From the IMG/VR virus record IMGVR_UViG_3300020193_002163, positions 1-22,541 of that record: a DNA stretch of 22,541 nucleotides, one strand, 5' to 3'. Shown one piece after another: positions 13,197-21,287 of this stretch (positions are counted from its first letter, which is position 1; each line of letters begins with the position of its first letter). A model generated the notes under the pieces. It was not told the origin of the DNA, searched no databases, and saw nothing but the letters and a program-made list of their open reading frames with translations. Position numbers and translations under genes: made by a program. The DNA is from a virus.

Positions 13197-13238
13197 TTAA
13201 TTCCTGTAAATCTCAAGATAATCATCAATGGCGTACAA
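13197..13238 (-). CDS. Possible 13-residue leader peptide before Hsp20
   Basis: AGGAGG (within 13244-13250), a near-perfect ribosome binding site, stands six bases before TTG 13238, which opens the frame MYAIDDYLEIYRN and ends in TAA. It has a better ribosome site than the Hsp20 gene whose ATG lies 30 bases further on. It may be a leader peptide that couples or tunes Hsp20 translation, or a chance product. There is no homology evidence. Confidence 0.3.
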   Translation of the reverse strand: MYAIDDYLEIYRN

Positions 13239-13252
13239 TGTAACCCTCCTTT

Positions 13253-13513
13253 TTAATTTTTATTTAAAACAGGCATTTGAATATCTAAAGAATTGGAAGC
13301 ACGTTTTTCTTCAATCTCTTTAAGATATTTCTGATGTGATTCTTCGACAAACTTTTTATAGTCGGGATCAAGTGTGAGCGTATCTGATTCTGCTGCATCT
13401 AATGTAAGTCTAACTTGTCTCATTAGATCTGCACCGTCTACGCCGAGCAGAAGCGCCTCTTGAAAGATCTGAATGAATCTCATCGAAACTTCGTCAGAAA
13501 TTTTATACTTCAT
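13253..13513 (-). CDS. Small unknown protein
   Basis: No family is recognised in these 86 residues. The protein is helical and charged: MKYKISDEVSMRFIQIFQEA, then LLLGVDGADLMRQVRLTLDA, and a coiled-coil-like stretch FVEESHQKYLKEIEEKRA near the C-terminus. GAGG five to six bases before the ATG supports the start. TATAAT on the minus strand (13531-13536) lies about 18 bases upstream and may be a promoter -10, although no -35 is clear. It sits between the thymidylate kinase-like and Hsp20 genes. Confidence 0.65.
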   Translation of the reverse strand: MKYKISDEVSMRFIQIFQEALLLGVDGADLMRQVRLTLDAAESDTLTLDPDYKKFVEESHQKYLKEIEEKRASNSLDIQMPVLNKN

Positions 13514-13530
13514 ATTTTCCTCTTTTGTAA

Positions 13531-13536
13531 ATTATA
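13531..13536 (-). promoter_or_regulatory. Possible -10 element (TATAAT)
   Basis: An exact TATAAT on the minus strand lies between the thymidylate kinase-like stop (13538) and the ATG of the 86-residue gene (13513). No matching -35 hexamer is found 16-18 bases upstream, so this is a tentative call. Confidence 0.25.
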
Positions 13537-13537
13537 C

Positions 13538-14143
13538 TCAAATTTTTGGAAGAATGTCTTTTTCTTCTAGCGTAGACTGAATCATTTTAGCAATTTTCTT
13601 CTTTTCTTGCCTGCAATTAATTACTGTGGATACTTCAAGATTGTTAGATGCCCACTGCGAATATAGCATTCTGACATTGTCTTGCAAATTAGAATCAGTT
13701 TCGTAGACATCTTCTGCTTCATGCGGAAAAGATCGACCTAAAAAGATTAATGTATGGTCGGGTTTCTTCAGCAATTTGGTCAAAATCGAAGTAAATTTTT
13801 CAGAAACGCCCGTCGCGGCGCCATACACAACTGTCGACAAGCTCCAACGATCAAATATGATGACGTCGTAGAAGCTTTGCAATTTTGGCAGTCTGAACAT
13901 CTGAAAAATCTTTCTATTCAAGAACTGAATTACTTGAAAGATTTTAGGATATTTTTTCGCAGTACCGCTTCTAAGCATCCAGTATATCAGCCTGTAAGTC
14001 ACTGCTGACCTAATTGGAACTTCAATAAGTTTAACGAACATTCCCTTCTTCTCAATGTACTCTTTGAGCAGAAGAGCTTGAGTAAATTTACCTACTCTAT
14101 CTGGACCTTCTACAACTATTATTTTAGCTTTTATCTGCTTCAT
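13538..14143 (-). CDS. Thymidylate kinase-like deoxynucleoside monophosphate kinase
   Basis: The 201-residue length and motif order match thymidylate kinase. IIVVEGPDRVGKFTQ (8-22) is the P-loop region with the family's EGxDxxGK.TQ, and DVIIFDRWSLSTVVYG (93-108) is the DR[YWH] motif with D98/R99 that helps bind the monophosphate. A basic region (residues 52-85) lies where the substrate-binding and lid-like segments should be. It would phosphorylate dTMP, or a related dNMP, to the diphosphate, downstream of ThyX. One oddity is Phe20 where the P-loop has Ser/Thr after GK; Thr21 follows. The start overlaps the SET gene by 20 bases. No strong ribosome site is seen, which fits translational coupling. 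Confidence 0.75.
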   Translation of the reverse strand: MKQIKAKIIVVEGPDRVGKFTQALLLKEYIEKKGMFVKLIEVPIRSAVTYRLIYWMLRSGTAKKYPKIFQVIQFLNRKIFQMFRLPKLQSFYDVIIFDRWSLSTVVYGAATGVSEKFTSILTKLLKKPDHTLIFLGRSFPHEAEDVYETDSNLQDNVRMLYSQWASNNLEVSTVINCRQEKKKIAKMIQSTLEEKDILPKI

Positions 14144-14525
14144 TATTGTAGTAATCTTTCCACTGATCTTGCGGTTTCAAAGTTCTATAATCGTTGGTAA
14201 TTTCTTCTCCAGGGTGAATATCTCTAGCTGCGATTGATAATGTTGCTGTTTCATGTATCACATTTGGATGGCAAGAATGATTGGTAAATCTATCACCATC
14301 TAAAGGAAACATATAATCACCATTCTCATCAATCCAGTAATAATCGACTTCGACTAAATGAAATAATTCTTCATTAGAGAAATTTTTTATAACTTCTTTG
14401 AGAATTTTTGCAGTAAAGAACTCATTGTATTTCCACACAACGGTGCCGGAAGGTACAAATTCTTTTGAAAATAGGCCAAGACCGTGTATGGAACTTTTAT
14501 CTACGTAGGTTTTTATCTTCAGCAT
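14124..14525 (-). CDS. SET-domain protein (putative lysine methyltransferase)
   Basis: The 133-residue protein starts at ATG 14525 with GGGAGG nine bases upstream; an earlier in-frame ATG at 14555 has no such site. SSIHGLGLFSKEFVPSGTVV (11-30) is the SET-N part with the SAM-binding GLG. GDRFTNHSCHPN (77-88) carries the NHSC.PN motif of the pseudoknot, and AARDIHPGEEITNDY (99-113) the closing GEEIT.DY with the catalytic Tyr. All SET hallmarks are therefore present, but no post-SET cysteines. SET enzymes methylate lysines; in a bacterial or phage setting the target could be a host or virion protein. The gene overlaps its upstream neighbour by 29 bases and its downstream neighbour by 20, so the three are cotranslated. 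Confidence 0.85.
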   Translation of the reverse strand: MLKIKTYVDKSSIHGLGLFSKEFVPSGTVVWKYNEFFTAKILKEVIKNFSNEELFHLVEVDYYWIDENGDYMFPLDGDRFTNHSCHPNVIHETATLSIAARDIHPGEEITNDYRTLKPQDQWKDYYNNEADKS

Positions 14526-15072
14526 TGTGCGCTTCCTCCCAGTAGATTGTTTCACCTCGTCTGTAGTGCTTTAAGTTTACTTTTGCATCGTCGCGGGTGA
14601 AGTGATTATCGCTTAATGTCAAGAAATTATTCGGCAGCAGAGCAAACTGACCATTCTCAAGCTCAATCATATTGAGGGGCTTGTGCTCTGACGGATACCT
14701 AGAATAGCCGTCGAGCCAATCTATAATCACACCTGTGTGTCTTCCTTTAGAAGAGAAGGGACAGTGCACTTCATAAGATAAGCCTTCTAAGCACTTTGCA
14801 AAGAAAGCCTCGACATCATCGCCCATAGATGCCCAAGGCATCAATTGCATTCTTTCCCAAGAAAAATCTTGCTTCGTCGAGAGGGCATGTAGAGGTAGTC
14901 CGCTCCAGTGTGCTCCCGACTCTAGAAAGACGTGGCACATCAATGTCTGGTATTCTCTAGAATAAACAGCATGCCAGATTCCCAGTGTTGTGCCTGGCGG
15001 CATGTTTGGACCGAGAAATTTATTGTCAACGTTGACGTAGATGTGAAAAGGTAGATTACAATGACGGCTCAT
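14497..15072 (-). CDS. Unknown 191-residue protein
   Basis: I do not recognise a named family. The sequence looks globular and enzyme-like, not structural: GTTLGIWHAVYSREYQTLMC, then SGAHWSGLPLHALS near residues 52-65, and later SSKGRHTGVIIDWLDGYSRY. Trp and His are frequent. A C-terminal basic stretch (KHYRRGETIYW) lies in the part that overlaps the SET gene. AAGGA about 11 bases before the ATG is a plausible ribosome site. It is 15 bases downstream of thyX and overlaps the SET gene, which points to one operon. No membrane segment is visible. Confidence 0.6.
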   Translation of the reverse strand: MSRHCNLPFHIYVNVDNKFLGPNMPPGTTLGIWHAVYSREYQTLMCHVFLESGAHWSGLPLHALSTKQDFSWERMQLMPWASMGDDVEAFFAKCLEGLSYEVHCPFSSKGRHTGVIIDWLDGYSRYPSEHKPLNMIELENGQFALLPNNFLTLSDNHFTRDDAKVNLKHYRRGETIYWEEAHNAEDKNLRR

Positions 15073-15087
15073 ATCAAAATAATTCCT

Positions 15088-15735
15088 TCACTTTGCTTTA
15101 TTTTCGTACGCGAGGCCGAAGGCCTCTAATGTAGCAGTGAATGCCTCAGTAGATTGTACCAAGTCTAACATGCATCTTGCAACTTCTTTTATCTCTGTTT
15201 GAGCATGATCTGAGTATCGTAGGCGAAGGAAGTGGACGAAGCTGCGAAAATTGAACATGACATCCGCGGTGATTTGATTACCATAGGGAAGATAAAGACG
15301 CGCCGATTCCTTTGCGCGCTTACGAGACATGCCGTTTTGAACTAGGCGGTCAAGTGTAGCGTGATACTTTTGAAGAGAAGATTCCATGTGCTCAATGTAT
15401 CTTTCTTGTTCCTCGAGCGGCCAATCAGACGGCACATAATACTTGTCGTCATTTAGCTCTTTGTATCTTGCAGATTCTGCATTGATAGATACACCGATTC
15501 GATGTTTGAGAAGCTGCACGTGTGTAGCTATCTCAGTGGTTACAAGGAAGTGCAGTGTGCTCTTTTCGAAGACAGAATGATGATCATTCTCTGCAAGCAT
15601 CTTTAACAGAGCAGGAACTCTGTTTCTCTTTTCTTCAGTCAATTCTCTCGATGTAGAGGTCCATGCTGATAAAGCGTGTGTTAGATCAGAACCATAATAA
15701 CCAATGAGTTCAACTTTATTAGGCTGCGGAGGCAT
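15088..15735 (-). CDS. thyX: Flavin-dependent thymidylate synthase
   Basis: The 215-residue protein is a canonical ThyX: it makes dTMP from dUMP using methylene-tetrahydrofolate, FAD and NADPH. The signature appears as KHRIGVSINAESARY (77-91), with the usual first Arg replaced by Lys, and both Ser (S83, S88), R90 and Y91 in place. The second half, LYLPYGNQITADVMFNFRSF and then VHFLRLRYSDHAQTEIKE, holds the conserved LP, N, R..HFL.LR and AQ.EI. Length is normal. The start has no strong ribosome site but the TTATAAG region upstream is AT-rich. A strong terminator ends the preceding gene, so thyX begins a new transcription unit. A divergent paralogue lies at 3126-4106. Confidence 0.95.
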   Translation of the reverse strand: MPPQPNKVELIGYYGSDLTHALSAWTSTSRELTEEKRNRVPALLKMLAENDHHSVFEKSTLHFLVTTEIATHVQLLKHRIGVSINAESARYKELNDDKYYVPSDWPLEEQERYIEHMESSLQKYHATLDRLVQNGMSRKRAKESARLYLPYGNQITADVMFNFRSFVHFLRLRYSDHAQTEIKEVARCMLDLVQSTEAFTATLEAFGLAYENKAK

Positions 15736-15768
15736 GATGTGATCTTATAAAAATTCTGTATTATGAAC

Positions 15769-15796
15769 AAAAAAGGGTTGACCAAAAGATCAACCC
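15769..15796 (-). terminator. Intrinsic terminator before thyX
   Basis: On the minus strand GGGTTGA and TCAACCC (15775-15781, 15790-15796) form a 7-bp stem around an 8-base loop, followed by six Ts. It closes the unit ending with the gene at 15828 and precedes thyX. Confidence 0.85.
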
Positions 15797-15827
15797 AGCA
15801 TTTTGCATTATGTTTTTAAAGTTGTTG

Positions 15828-16163
15828 TCAGTATACTTGAAAGAATCTATCAAGATGGCCCTTTGATGTGGATTTTAGATCCTTCTTCAGCGTAGCTAGA
15901 AGATCACTAAGTTGAGCCTTCATATTTCTGCGCGCTTCAGGTTCAAGAGGCTGAACGTTTATCTGAGCAAGTATTCTCCTACCAAGATTATTCACAAACT
16001 CTTCTGACAACTCATCAATCACGAACTCAGGAATAGATGTCAAATTACCTTCTGCAAATGAACGCACCGACTGTCCACGCCATTTTTCTGTCAATCGTTT
16101 CTTCACATTATCATATACCTTGTCTTCAAAACCACCAACGATATTACTGCTGCGCTTGCTCAT
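15828..16163 (-). CDS. Small unknown helical protein
   Basis: No family is recognised. The 111-residue protein is basic at the start (MSKRSSNIVGGFEDKVYDNV) and then mostly amphipathic helix, with ELSEEFVNNLGRRILAQ and RRNMKAQLSDLLATLKKDL. It lies between nrdJ and a terminator that precedes thyX. No clear ribosome binding site precedes the ATG. The 137-base gap before it (16164-16300) holds no further gene that I can see, only a TATAAATA on the plus strand (16172-16179), which points the wrong way for this gene. Confidence 0.6.
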   Translation of the reverse strand: MSKRSSNIVGGFEDKVYDNVKKRLTEKWRGQSVRSFAEGNLTSIPEFVIDELSEEFVNNLGRRILAQINVQPLEPEARRNMKAQLSDLLATLKKDLKSTSKGHLDRFFQVY

Positions 16164-16300
16164 TGTCGGTACTATAAATAGGCGGCTGTCAATGATTTGT
16201 TAGTTGAATGCTTAGGTTATTTAAAACGTCACTGAGCAGATGAGTCATACTGTCATGCCAACAACTATTCTGTAGATTGTAAAAGTTGCTTAACTTGTGG

Positions 16301-19300
16301 CTACGCACATTTACTCCACCCGCAAGATGCGCACGTCACGCATCCTTCTCTGTAGATTAGACCTTCAACTCCGCAAGAATGACACGTTTTGTCCGACTGT
16401 GATTTAGTTCCATCAGGAATATAACTCTTTAGGACTCTAGAAATTGCCTTCGAAAAAGACTGCAGTCCGCTGAATTTATCCTTTTGCAGCTGTTCGACGA
16501 TGTACTGAACTGGAACGCCGTGCCGCAACGCAAGGGACAACGTCCTCGTCATCGCGCCGTGATTGGGATTCGAAAATAATTCAACAACGTTTTTAAACAC
16601 GAGCTCGTCGTCGTCGACCAAAGGAATGCTTAAATTATAAGTAGCGACTCCGTCTTTCTTGCCATTCTTGATTAGAATACCTGACTTCGATTTCTTCGGC
16701 ACCTCGACGTGTTGCGATAAGCCACAAAAAATTTCGTATGGCAGGCCTGCTAACTTACCAACCAACACGAGATAGCTCTCGTTGTCACCACCTGACCGGA
16801 CGTTAATTCTGTGAATATCACAGGATAATTCTTTGGGCCGCTTTGGTGCGTGATTTTCTACCAGCGTTTCCGGCTGACTAGCAACATCTACCTTCTTCTC
16901 AGAGGGCTTCGTCTCGGCCACTAGAACACCGGTTCTGCAACCATCACGGTAGATGGTGACACCCTTGCATCCAGTCTCCCATCCCTTCATGTAGATGTCC
17001 TTGACGACGTCCACAGAAGTTGAATTAGGAATGTTGTTGGTGTTCGAAATTGAGTGGCAGATCCACTTCTGAGCCGCCGCCTGTAGGTCGACCTTGGCAA
17101 CCCAGTCGATCTCGTTAGCGGTACCACCGTGGTAAGGTGACTCGGCGACGTGGGACTCTGTCTTGTTGTTGACCTCCATCCACTTCTTGAAAGCGTGGTG
17201 ATAGACTGTGTACTCCTGCCACTTGTCTCCTAGCGGATCCACGAAGTCGACACGGACTGATGGATCGTCACCGTTGACCTTCTTGCGGCGTTTGTAGAAC
17301 AACATGAATGCTGGTTCGATGCCGGAAGTTGTTTGTGTGAGGACTGAAACAGAACCAGCCGGAGCTGTAGTGGTCAAAGCAATGTTACGTCGGCCATGCT
17401 TCTTGTAGGCATTGACAAGATCAGGTTCTGCCTCAAGGACCTGTTGAATGAACGGATGATCCTCTTCAAGCTTGTGAGAGAAGACCGGGAAGGATCCACG
17501 TTCCTCAGCCATCTTGACGGTTGACCTATAAGCAGAAAGAGAAAGAGCCTTGTACAGAGACTCTGTCATCTGGATGGATTGCTTGGATCCATAGACGAAC
17601 CCAATGGCGGCCAATGTGTCGCCGAGGGCAGTGATGCCAAGTCCTGTTCGGCGACCGCCGAGAGCCGCAGAACGGATCTTGTTCCATAGACCCAGCTCGG
17701 ATGCCTTGACGTCTTCAGGCTCAGGATCATTTTGGATCTTAGCGATGATCTTGTCCACCGCCTCGAGCTCGAGGTCGATGAGATCGTCCATGAGACGTTG
17801 GGCCTTAGACGCCACGTCCTTGAACCTATCGTTGTCGTATGCGGCGGCGGATGTGAATGGATTCTTGACAAACTTGTACAGGTTGATGAGGAGCAACCGG
17901 CAGCTGTCATATGGACTGAGCACGATTTCTCCGCAATTCTTAACACAGATGCCAGAAGAAATAATGAATTTGGAATCCTCGTGTGAAGTAATAACATGGT
18001 AGTTGTGATTATCGTCAACTGTAATGTTATAGACGTCCTCAATACCGAACTTCTCAACTGAGACGACTTTGTGATTGTTGGATACTTGGTTAACAAAATT
18101 GTTCCAAGAACCAAACCTGAAATTATTTGCAAGAAACTCCGGTAGACCGTGTTTCTTGGCATGCTCGGACCAGATCTTTCCTGTCAGTTTGCCATGCTTC
18201 TCAAACAGATTTTTACCATGTTCAAGAAGTTGATCGTTAGTATGACCTGAGAATCTACCGTTTGCATCACCTGGATGGCTTGCAAAGTTCACCTTCCATT
18301 CTTCGGACATCTTGAAGTAAGGATTGTTCTCCCCTAGCATATTCTTAGCATGTAAATCATGATGCTCTTTGTGGGTCATGACTCTCATGTTTTCAATATT
18401 ATCATTGAGAGAATTACAGTCAGCGTGATGAATAGCGTGTGTCTTAGAATCGACGGGACCAAAGTGGAACTCGTGGATGAGACGATATTGTCGCCTATTT
18501 CTTCTAGCGCCTCCCGTCATCGAGACGCCTGTGTTGGATACCTGTCTGTATCCATTTGAATTAAATGAGTTAAACGGAAAGATTGAGTCACCAGACTTTA
18601 GGTCCTGAAGTTCTACATAAGTACAGTCACGCTTCATGATCTTGTGATCGGGCGTTGCAACAAGAAAGCTTCCATCGTCGAGCGTCAACTTCCAGATCTC
18701 GACTTGATTCTTTGTTAATCTGGGATTTCTGCCCCATTTGATTTCGACTTGACCAGTTACCGGGTTAGTCGAATACACTGGGACATCTTTACCTTCTTCA
18801 GCAAGTTGACGGATACTAACTGCGTTCCTTCCGTCTGCAACTGCAATGAGCGTATCTCCAACAATACACGGGTTTGTAGAAGTTGAACCATATCCAACGC
18901 TTGCATACGCTTCAGTCGGAGTATTGCGCTTGACAGTGTCCCAGAATAGAAGACCAGGCTCAGCAGAAGCCCATGCTGCTTCGATGATCTCGTGCCAGAG
19001 TTGTCGAGCGTCGATCCACTCCTCGACTGTATGCTGTGCACCCTTCTCAACAGGGAAGCGAAGGTGAGTTTTACCACCGTCTTTAACAGACTGCATGAAC
19101 TCATCCGATAGTCGGATCGAGATGTTAGCACCGGTCACCTTCTTCAGGTCGCGCTTGATATTAACAAAAGTACGAATCTCAGGATGGTGAACATCAATGG
19201 TTAACATCAAAGCACCCCGGCGTCCACCCTGGGCCACCTCTCGACATGTGTTGCTGAATCGTTCCATGAAGACGCCGATACCGTCAGTGGTGCGAGCCGC

Positions 19301-19816
19301 GTTGGCTGTGACGAGGCCCTTTGGCCGGATAGTAGAAACATCGAATCCTACACCTCCGCGGCGCTTCATGATCTGTGCCTGCTCCTGATCTGCCTTTAGG
19401 ATTCCTGCGTAGGAATCGTACGGTGACTGAATGACGAAGCAGTTAGACAGAGACTGGTATTGAAAGTGATTACCGATCGCTGACATTGGAGAACCTTGCG
19501 GAACGACTGCGCCGAAGCCACGAGATTCCTTTGCTAGCTCCTTAAGGGACATCACAGCTCTCTGTGAGATGTCGATGTGTTCTACATCAGCGAGGAGGCA
19601 GAAGATCTCCTTCTCAGACATCGGATTCGGATACTTGGCCTCGATTCGAGCAAACTCACGAGCCAGTCTAAGATGCATGTCTGTGGGTGTCAACTCATGA
19701 AGTTTACCTGTCGCATCTCTCAGCGCGTATTTATCAACAAATACGCTTGCTGCCAACTCATCTCCGCCAAAATACTTTAAAGACGCATTAATTGCTTCAT
19801 CACGTGTGTACGTCAT
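16301..19816 (-). CDS. nrdJ: Class II (cobalamin-dependent) ribonucleotide reductase with intein
   Basis: The 1171-residue precursor becomes an 860-residue NrdJ after removal of a 311-residue intein. Class II is shown by SNCFVI (redox C126), RRGGVGFDV (152-160), the active site NPCGEI (C628 = thiyl-radical Cys, E630) and the second redox Cys C639, 11 residues further, as in NrdJ. ALTTTAPAGSVSVL and the C-terminal CHSC.....C..CGWSKC zinc/redox tail also match. It reduces ribonucleotides using adenosylcobalamin, so the host must make or import B12. There is no separate radical-subunit gene, as expected for class II. It lies upstream of thyX and downstream of the helicase, the usual place in a replication and nucleotide block. 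GAG eight bases before the ATG is a modest ribosome site. Confidence 0.95.
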   Translation of the reverse strand: MTYTRDEAINASLKYFGGDELAASVFVDKYALRDATGKLHELTPTDMHLRLAREFARIEAKYPNPMSEKEIFCLLADVEHIDISQRAVMSLKELAKESRGFGAVVPQGSPMSAIGNHFQYQSLSNCFVIQSPYDSYAGILKADQEQAQIMKRRGGVGFDVSTIRPKGLVTANAARTTDGIGVFMERFSNTCREVAQGGRRGALMLTIDVHHPEIRTFVNIKRDLKKVTGANISIRLSDEFMQSVKDGGKTHLRFPVEKGAQHTVEEWIDARQLWHEIIEAAWASAEPGLLFWDTVKRNTPTEAYASVGYGSTSTNPCIVGDTLIAVADGRNAVSIRQLAEEGKDVPVYSTNPVTGQVEIKWGRNPRLTKNQVEIWKLTLDDGSFLVATPDHKIMKRDCTYVELQDLKSGDSIFPFNSFNSNGYRQVSNTGVSMTGGARRNRRQYRLIHEFHFGPVDSKTHAIHHADCNSLNDNIENMRVMTHKEHHDLHAKNMLGENNPYFKMSEEWKVNFASHPGDANGRFSGHTNDQLLEHGKNLFEKHGKLTGKIWSEHAKKHGLPEFLANNFRFGSWNNFVNQVSNNHKVVSVEKFGIEDVYNITVDDNHNYHVITSHEDSKFIISSGICVKNCGEIVLSPYDSCRLLLINLYKFVKNPFTSAAAYDNDRFKDVASKAQRLMDDLIDLELEAVDKIIAKIQNDPEPEDVKASELGLWNKIRSAALGGRRTGLGITALGDTLAAIGFVYGSKQSIQMTESLYKALSLSAYRSTVKMAEERGSFPVFSHKLEEDHPFIQQVLEAEPDLVNAYKKHGRRNIALTTTAPAGSVSVLTQTTSGIEPAFMLFYKRRKKVNGDDPSVRVDFVDPLGDKWQEYTVYHHAFKKWMEVNNKTESHVAESPYHGGTANEIDWVAKVDLQAAAQKWICHSISNTNNIPNSTSVDVVKDIYMKGWETGCKGVTIYRDGCRTGVLVAETKPSEKKVDVASQPETLVENHAPKRPKELSCDIHRINVRSGGDNESYLVLVGKLAGLPYEIFCGLSQHVEVPKKSKSGILIKNGKKDGVATYNLSIPLVDDDELVFKNVVELFSNPNHGAMTRTLSLALRHGVPVQYIVEQLQKDKFSGLQSFSKAISRVLKSYIPDGTKSQSDKTCHSCGVEGLIYREGCVTCASCGWSKCA
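17936..18868 (-). other. Intein with HNH homing endonuclease domain inside NrdJ
   Basis: The insertion runs from C317 to N627 of the precursor and interrupts TSTNP/CGEI. Block A is CIVGDTLIAVADG, block B includes FLVATPDHKIM (T388, H391), block F is DVYNITVDDNHNYHV and block G is SSGICVKN with C as the +1 extein residue. The penultimate residue is Lys, not the usual His. The middle (about 445-520) holds an HNH-type endonuclease: RLIHEFHFGPVD, HAIHHADCNSLNDN, and NMRVMTHKEHHDLH, like the HNH_3 class. The removed intein would leave a normal NrdJ. The +1 nucleophile for splicing is also the radical cysteine of the enzyme. Confidence 0.9.
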
Positions 19817-19841
19817 ATTTTCTCTTTTGCGTGGATTCTAA

Positions 19842-21287
19842 CTATACAACATTTGCTAAAGAACTGCTAGCTTCAAAGTTAGTTTTCTTTGCTGGAAGTT
19901 CTTTTTTTAATTCTTCCCACTTTGCTTTAAGTGCCTTCTTCTGCGCAACATCATCGTCTGCTTTGGAGTCTTCAAGTGTGCCAGCTTGACCAACGACTTC
20001 AAACTTGCTTCTCGCAGTGTCAATCTTGATTGGATATAACAGTCCGTCTCTTCCTGCACGATTTTTTGCGATGAATAGACGGCCCCAACCCGTTGCCTTC
20101 TCGTGGGACTTACGAGAGATAGAAAGCACAACATCTGCGACCATTGCCTTACCATAAGCTTCCGACATATTACTTAAATCGACTATTTCACTACTTGACC
20201 CTTCTTTATTGGATTGTGATGCAGTCCAAATTGGAATCCCTTTTTCTGATGCAAAACTTCTAAGCTCTTCATAAACAAGCTTTAATTCATGCCTCAAAGA
20301 ATCGAACTGCCTCGTAGACCTCATGATGTCTGCATAATCAATGACAATTACATCGGGACGAAAACCTTTAACGTCAAGCCGCTCAATGTGAGAGCGAACT
20401 GTGTAGATAGACGCAGTATTGGTTGGAAATTCTTTGATGATGAGTCGACCTAGCTTCATATCTTTATATTTTTCCATGACCTCATTCTTGCGATCGATGA
20501 CTTGATTGGAATCTATGTCGCAGAGGTTTGAATCATATCTGACACCGACAGCAGTTTCAGAAAGCTCAAAGGTATAGTGTAGAACGTTTTTGCCTTCTTT
20601 TAAAGCGTTAGCGCCAAGCATAGTGAGAAAGTGAGATTTACCTACGCCTGTTGCAGCTACTATGACGCCAATCTCGCCAGATCCTAAGCCGCCGTTTAAA
20701 ATGTCTTTTCTATCAATTTCATCAATACCCGTTGAGACGCAGTTTCTTTGAAGACGCGTGAATCTAGCTTCATAATCAGTAAAAAAGTCGTGCCCCAGCT
20801 GGGGGGCGGTTCCAACTAGAACTGCTTTCTTAATGGATTCTACGATAGATTCGTAACGTTCTGCGGCAATTTGATCAACTGCGTCTTCGAGGGCTTTCTT
20901 AAGGGCTTGCTTTCGACAGAAATCAAGCGACTTATCTTTCACAAACTGTAAGTCTCCTGGATCTGGATTTGCTTTCATCCTCTGCAAATAATCAATAATC
21001 TGATCTCGAAGAATGATGTCAGTGCCTGTCTTAAGATCGTCTCTTATGATCGTGATTAAGAGCTGCAAGGTAGGGAAAACTTTATACTTCTTTGCGTAAG
21101 AAAAATAACGGTCTGCGAGAAACTTGAGATAATTGACCTCAAAATAGCCGTTATTAATTACTTCCATCATCTGTTCTGCCCACTTTGTGTCAGTGAGCAG
21201 AGCTTGCACAAGCTTTTCTTGAAAAGTCTTGCCAAACTGTCCAAAAGAGACAACTCCAGTCTTCGGCATTTGTTCACTATCAGTCAT
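19842..21287 (-). CDS. DnaB-like replicative helicase
   Basis: The 481-residue protein has a helical N-terminal domain and a RecA-like motor. Walker A is AATGVGKS (211-218), FELSE (240-244) is the DnaB/gp41-type H1a segment, Walker B is VIVIDYAD (313-320), and WTASQSN (354-360) is the sensor motif before an SSEIVDLSNMSEAYGKAMVAD region typical of this family. It would unwind DNA at the phage replication fork as a hexamer. The ATG overlaps the end of the nuclease gene by 8 bases and has AAGGA six bases upstream, so the two are co-translated. nrdJ follows 25 bases later. Confidence 0.9.
   Translation of the reverse strand: MTDSEQMPKTGVVSFGQFGKTFQEKLVQALLTDTKWAEQMMEVINNGYFEVNYLKFLADRYFSYAKKYKVFPTLQLLITIIRDDLKTGTDIILRDQIIDYLQRMKANPDPGDLQFVKDKSLDFCRKQALKKALEDAVDQIAAERYESIVESIKKAVLVGTAPQLGHDFFTDYEARFTRLQRNCVSTGIDEIDRKDILNGGLGSGEIGVIVAATGVGKSHFLTMLGANALKEGKNVLHYTFELSETAVGVRYDSNLCDIDSNQVIDRKNEVMEKYKDMKLGRLIIKEFPTNTASIYTVRSHIERLDVKGFRPDVIVIDYADIMRSTRQFDSLRHELKLVYEELRSFASEKGIPIWTASQSNKEGSSSEIVDLSNMSEAYGKAMVADVVLSISRKSHEKATGWGRLFIAKNRAGRDGLLYPIKIDTARSKFEVVGQAGTLEDSKADDDVAQKKALKAKWEELKKELPAKKTNFEASSSLANVV

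Noticed and set aside
17566-18162. 198-codon minus-strand open frame inside nrdJ in another frame
   Set aside because: Low-complexity Ser/Thr-rich shadow of the intein and NrdJ coding region.
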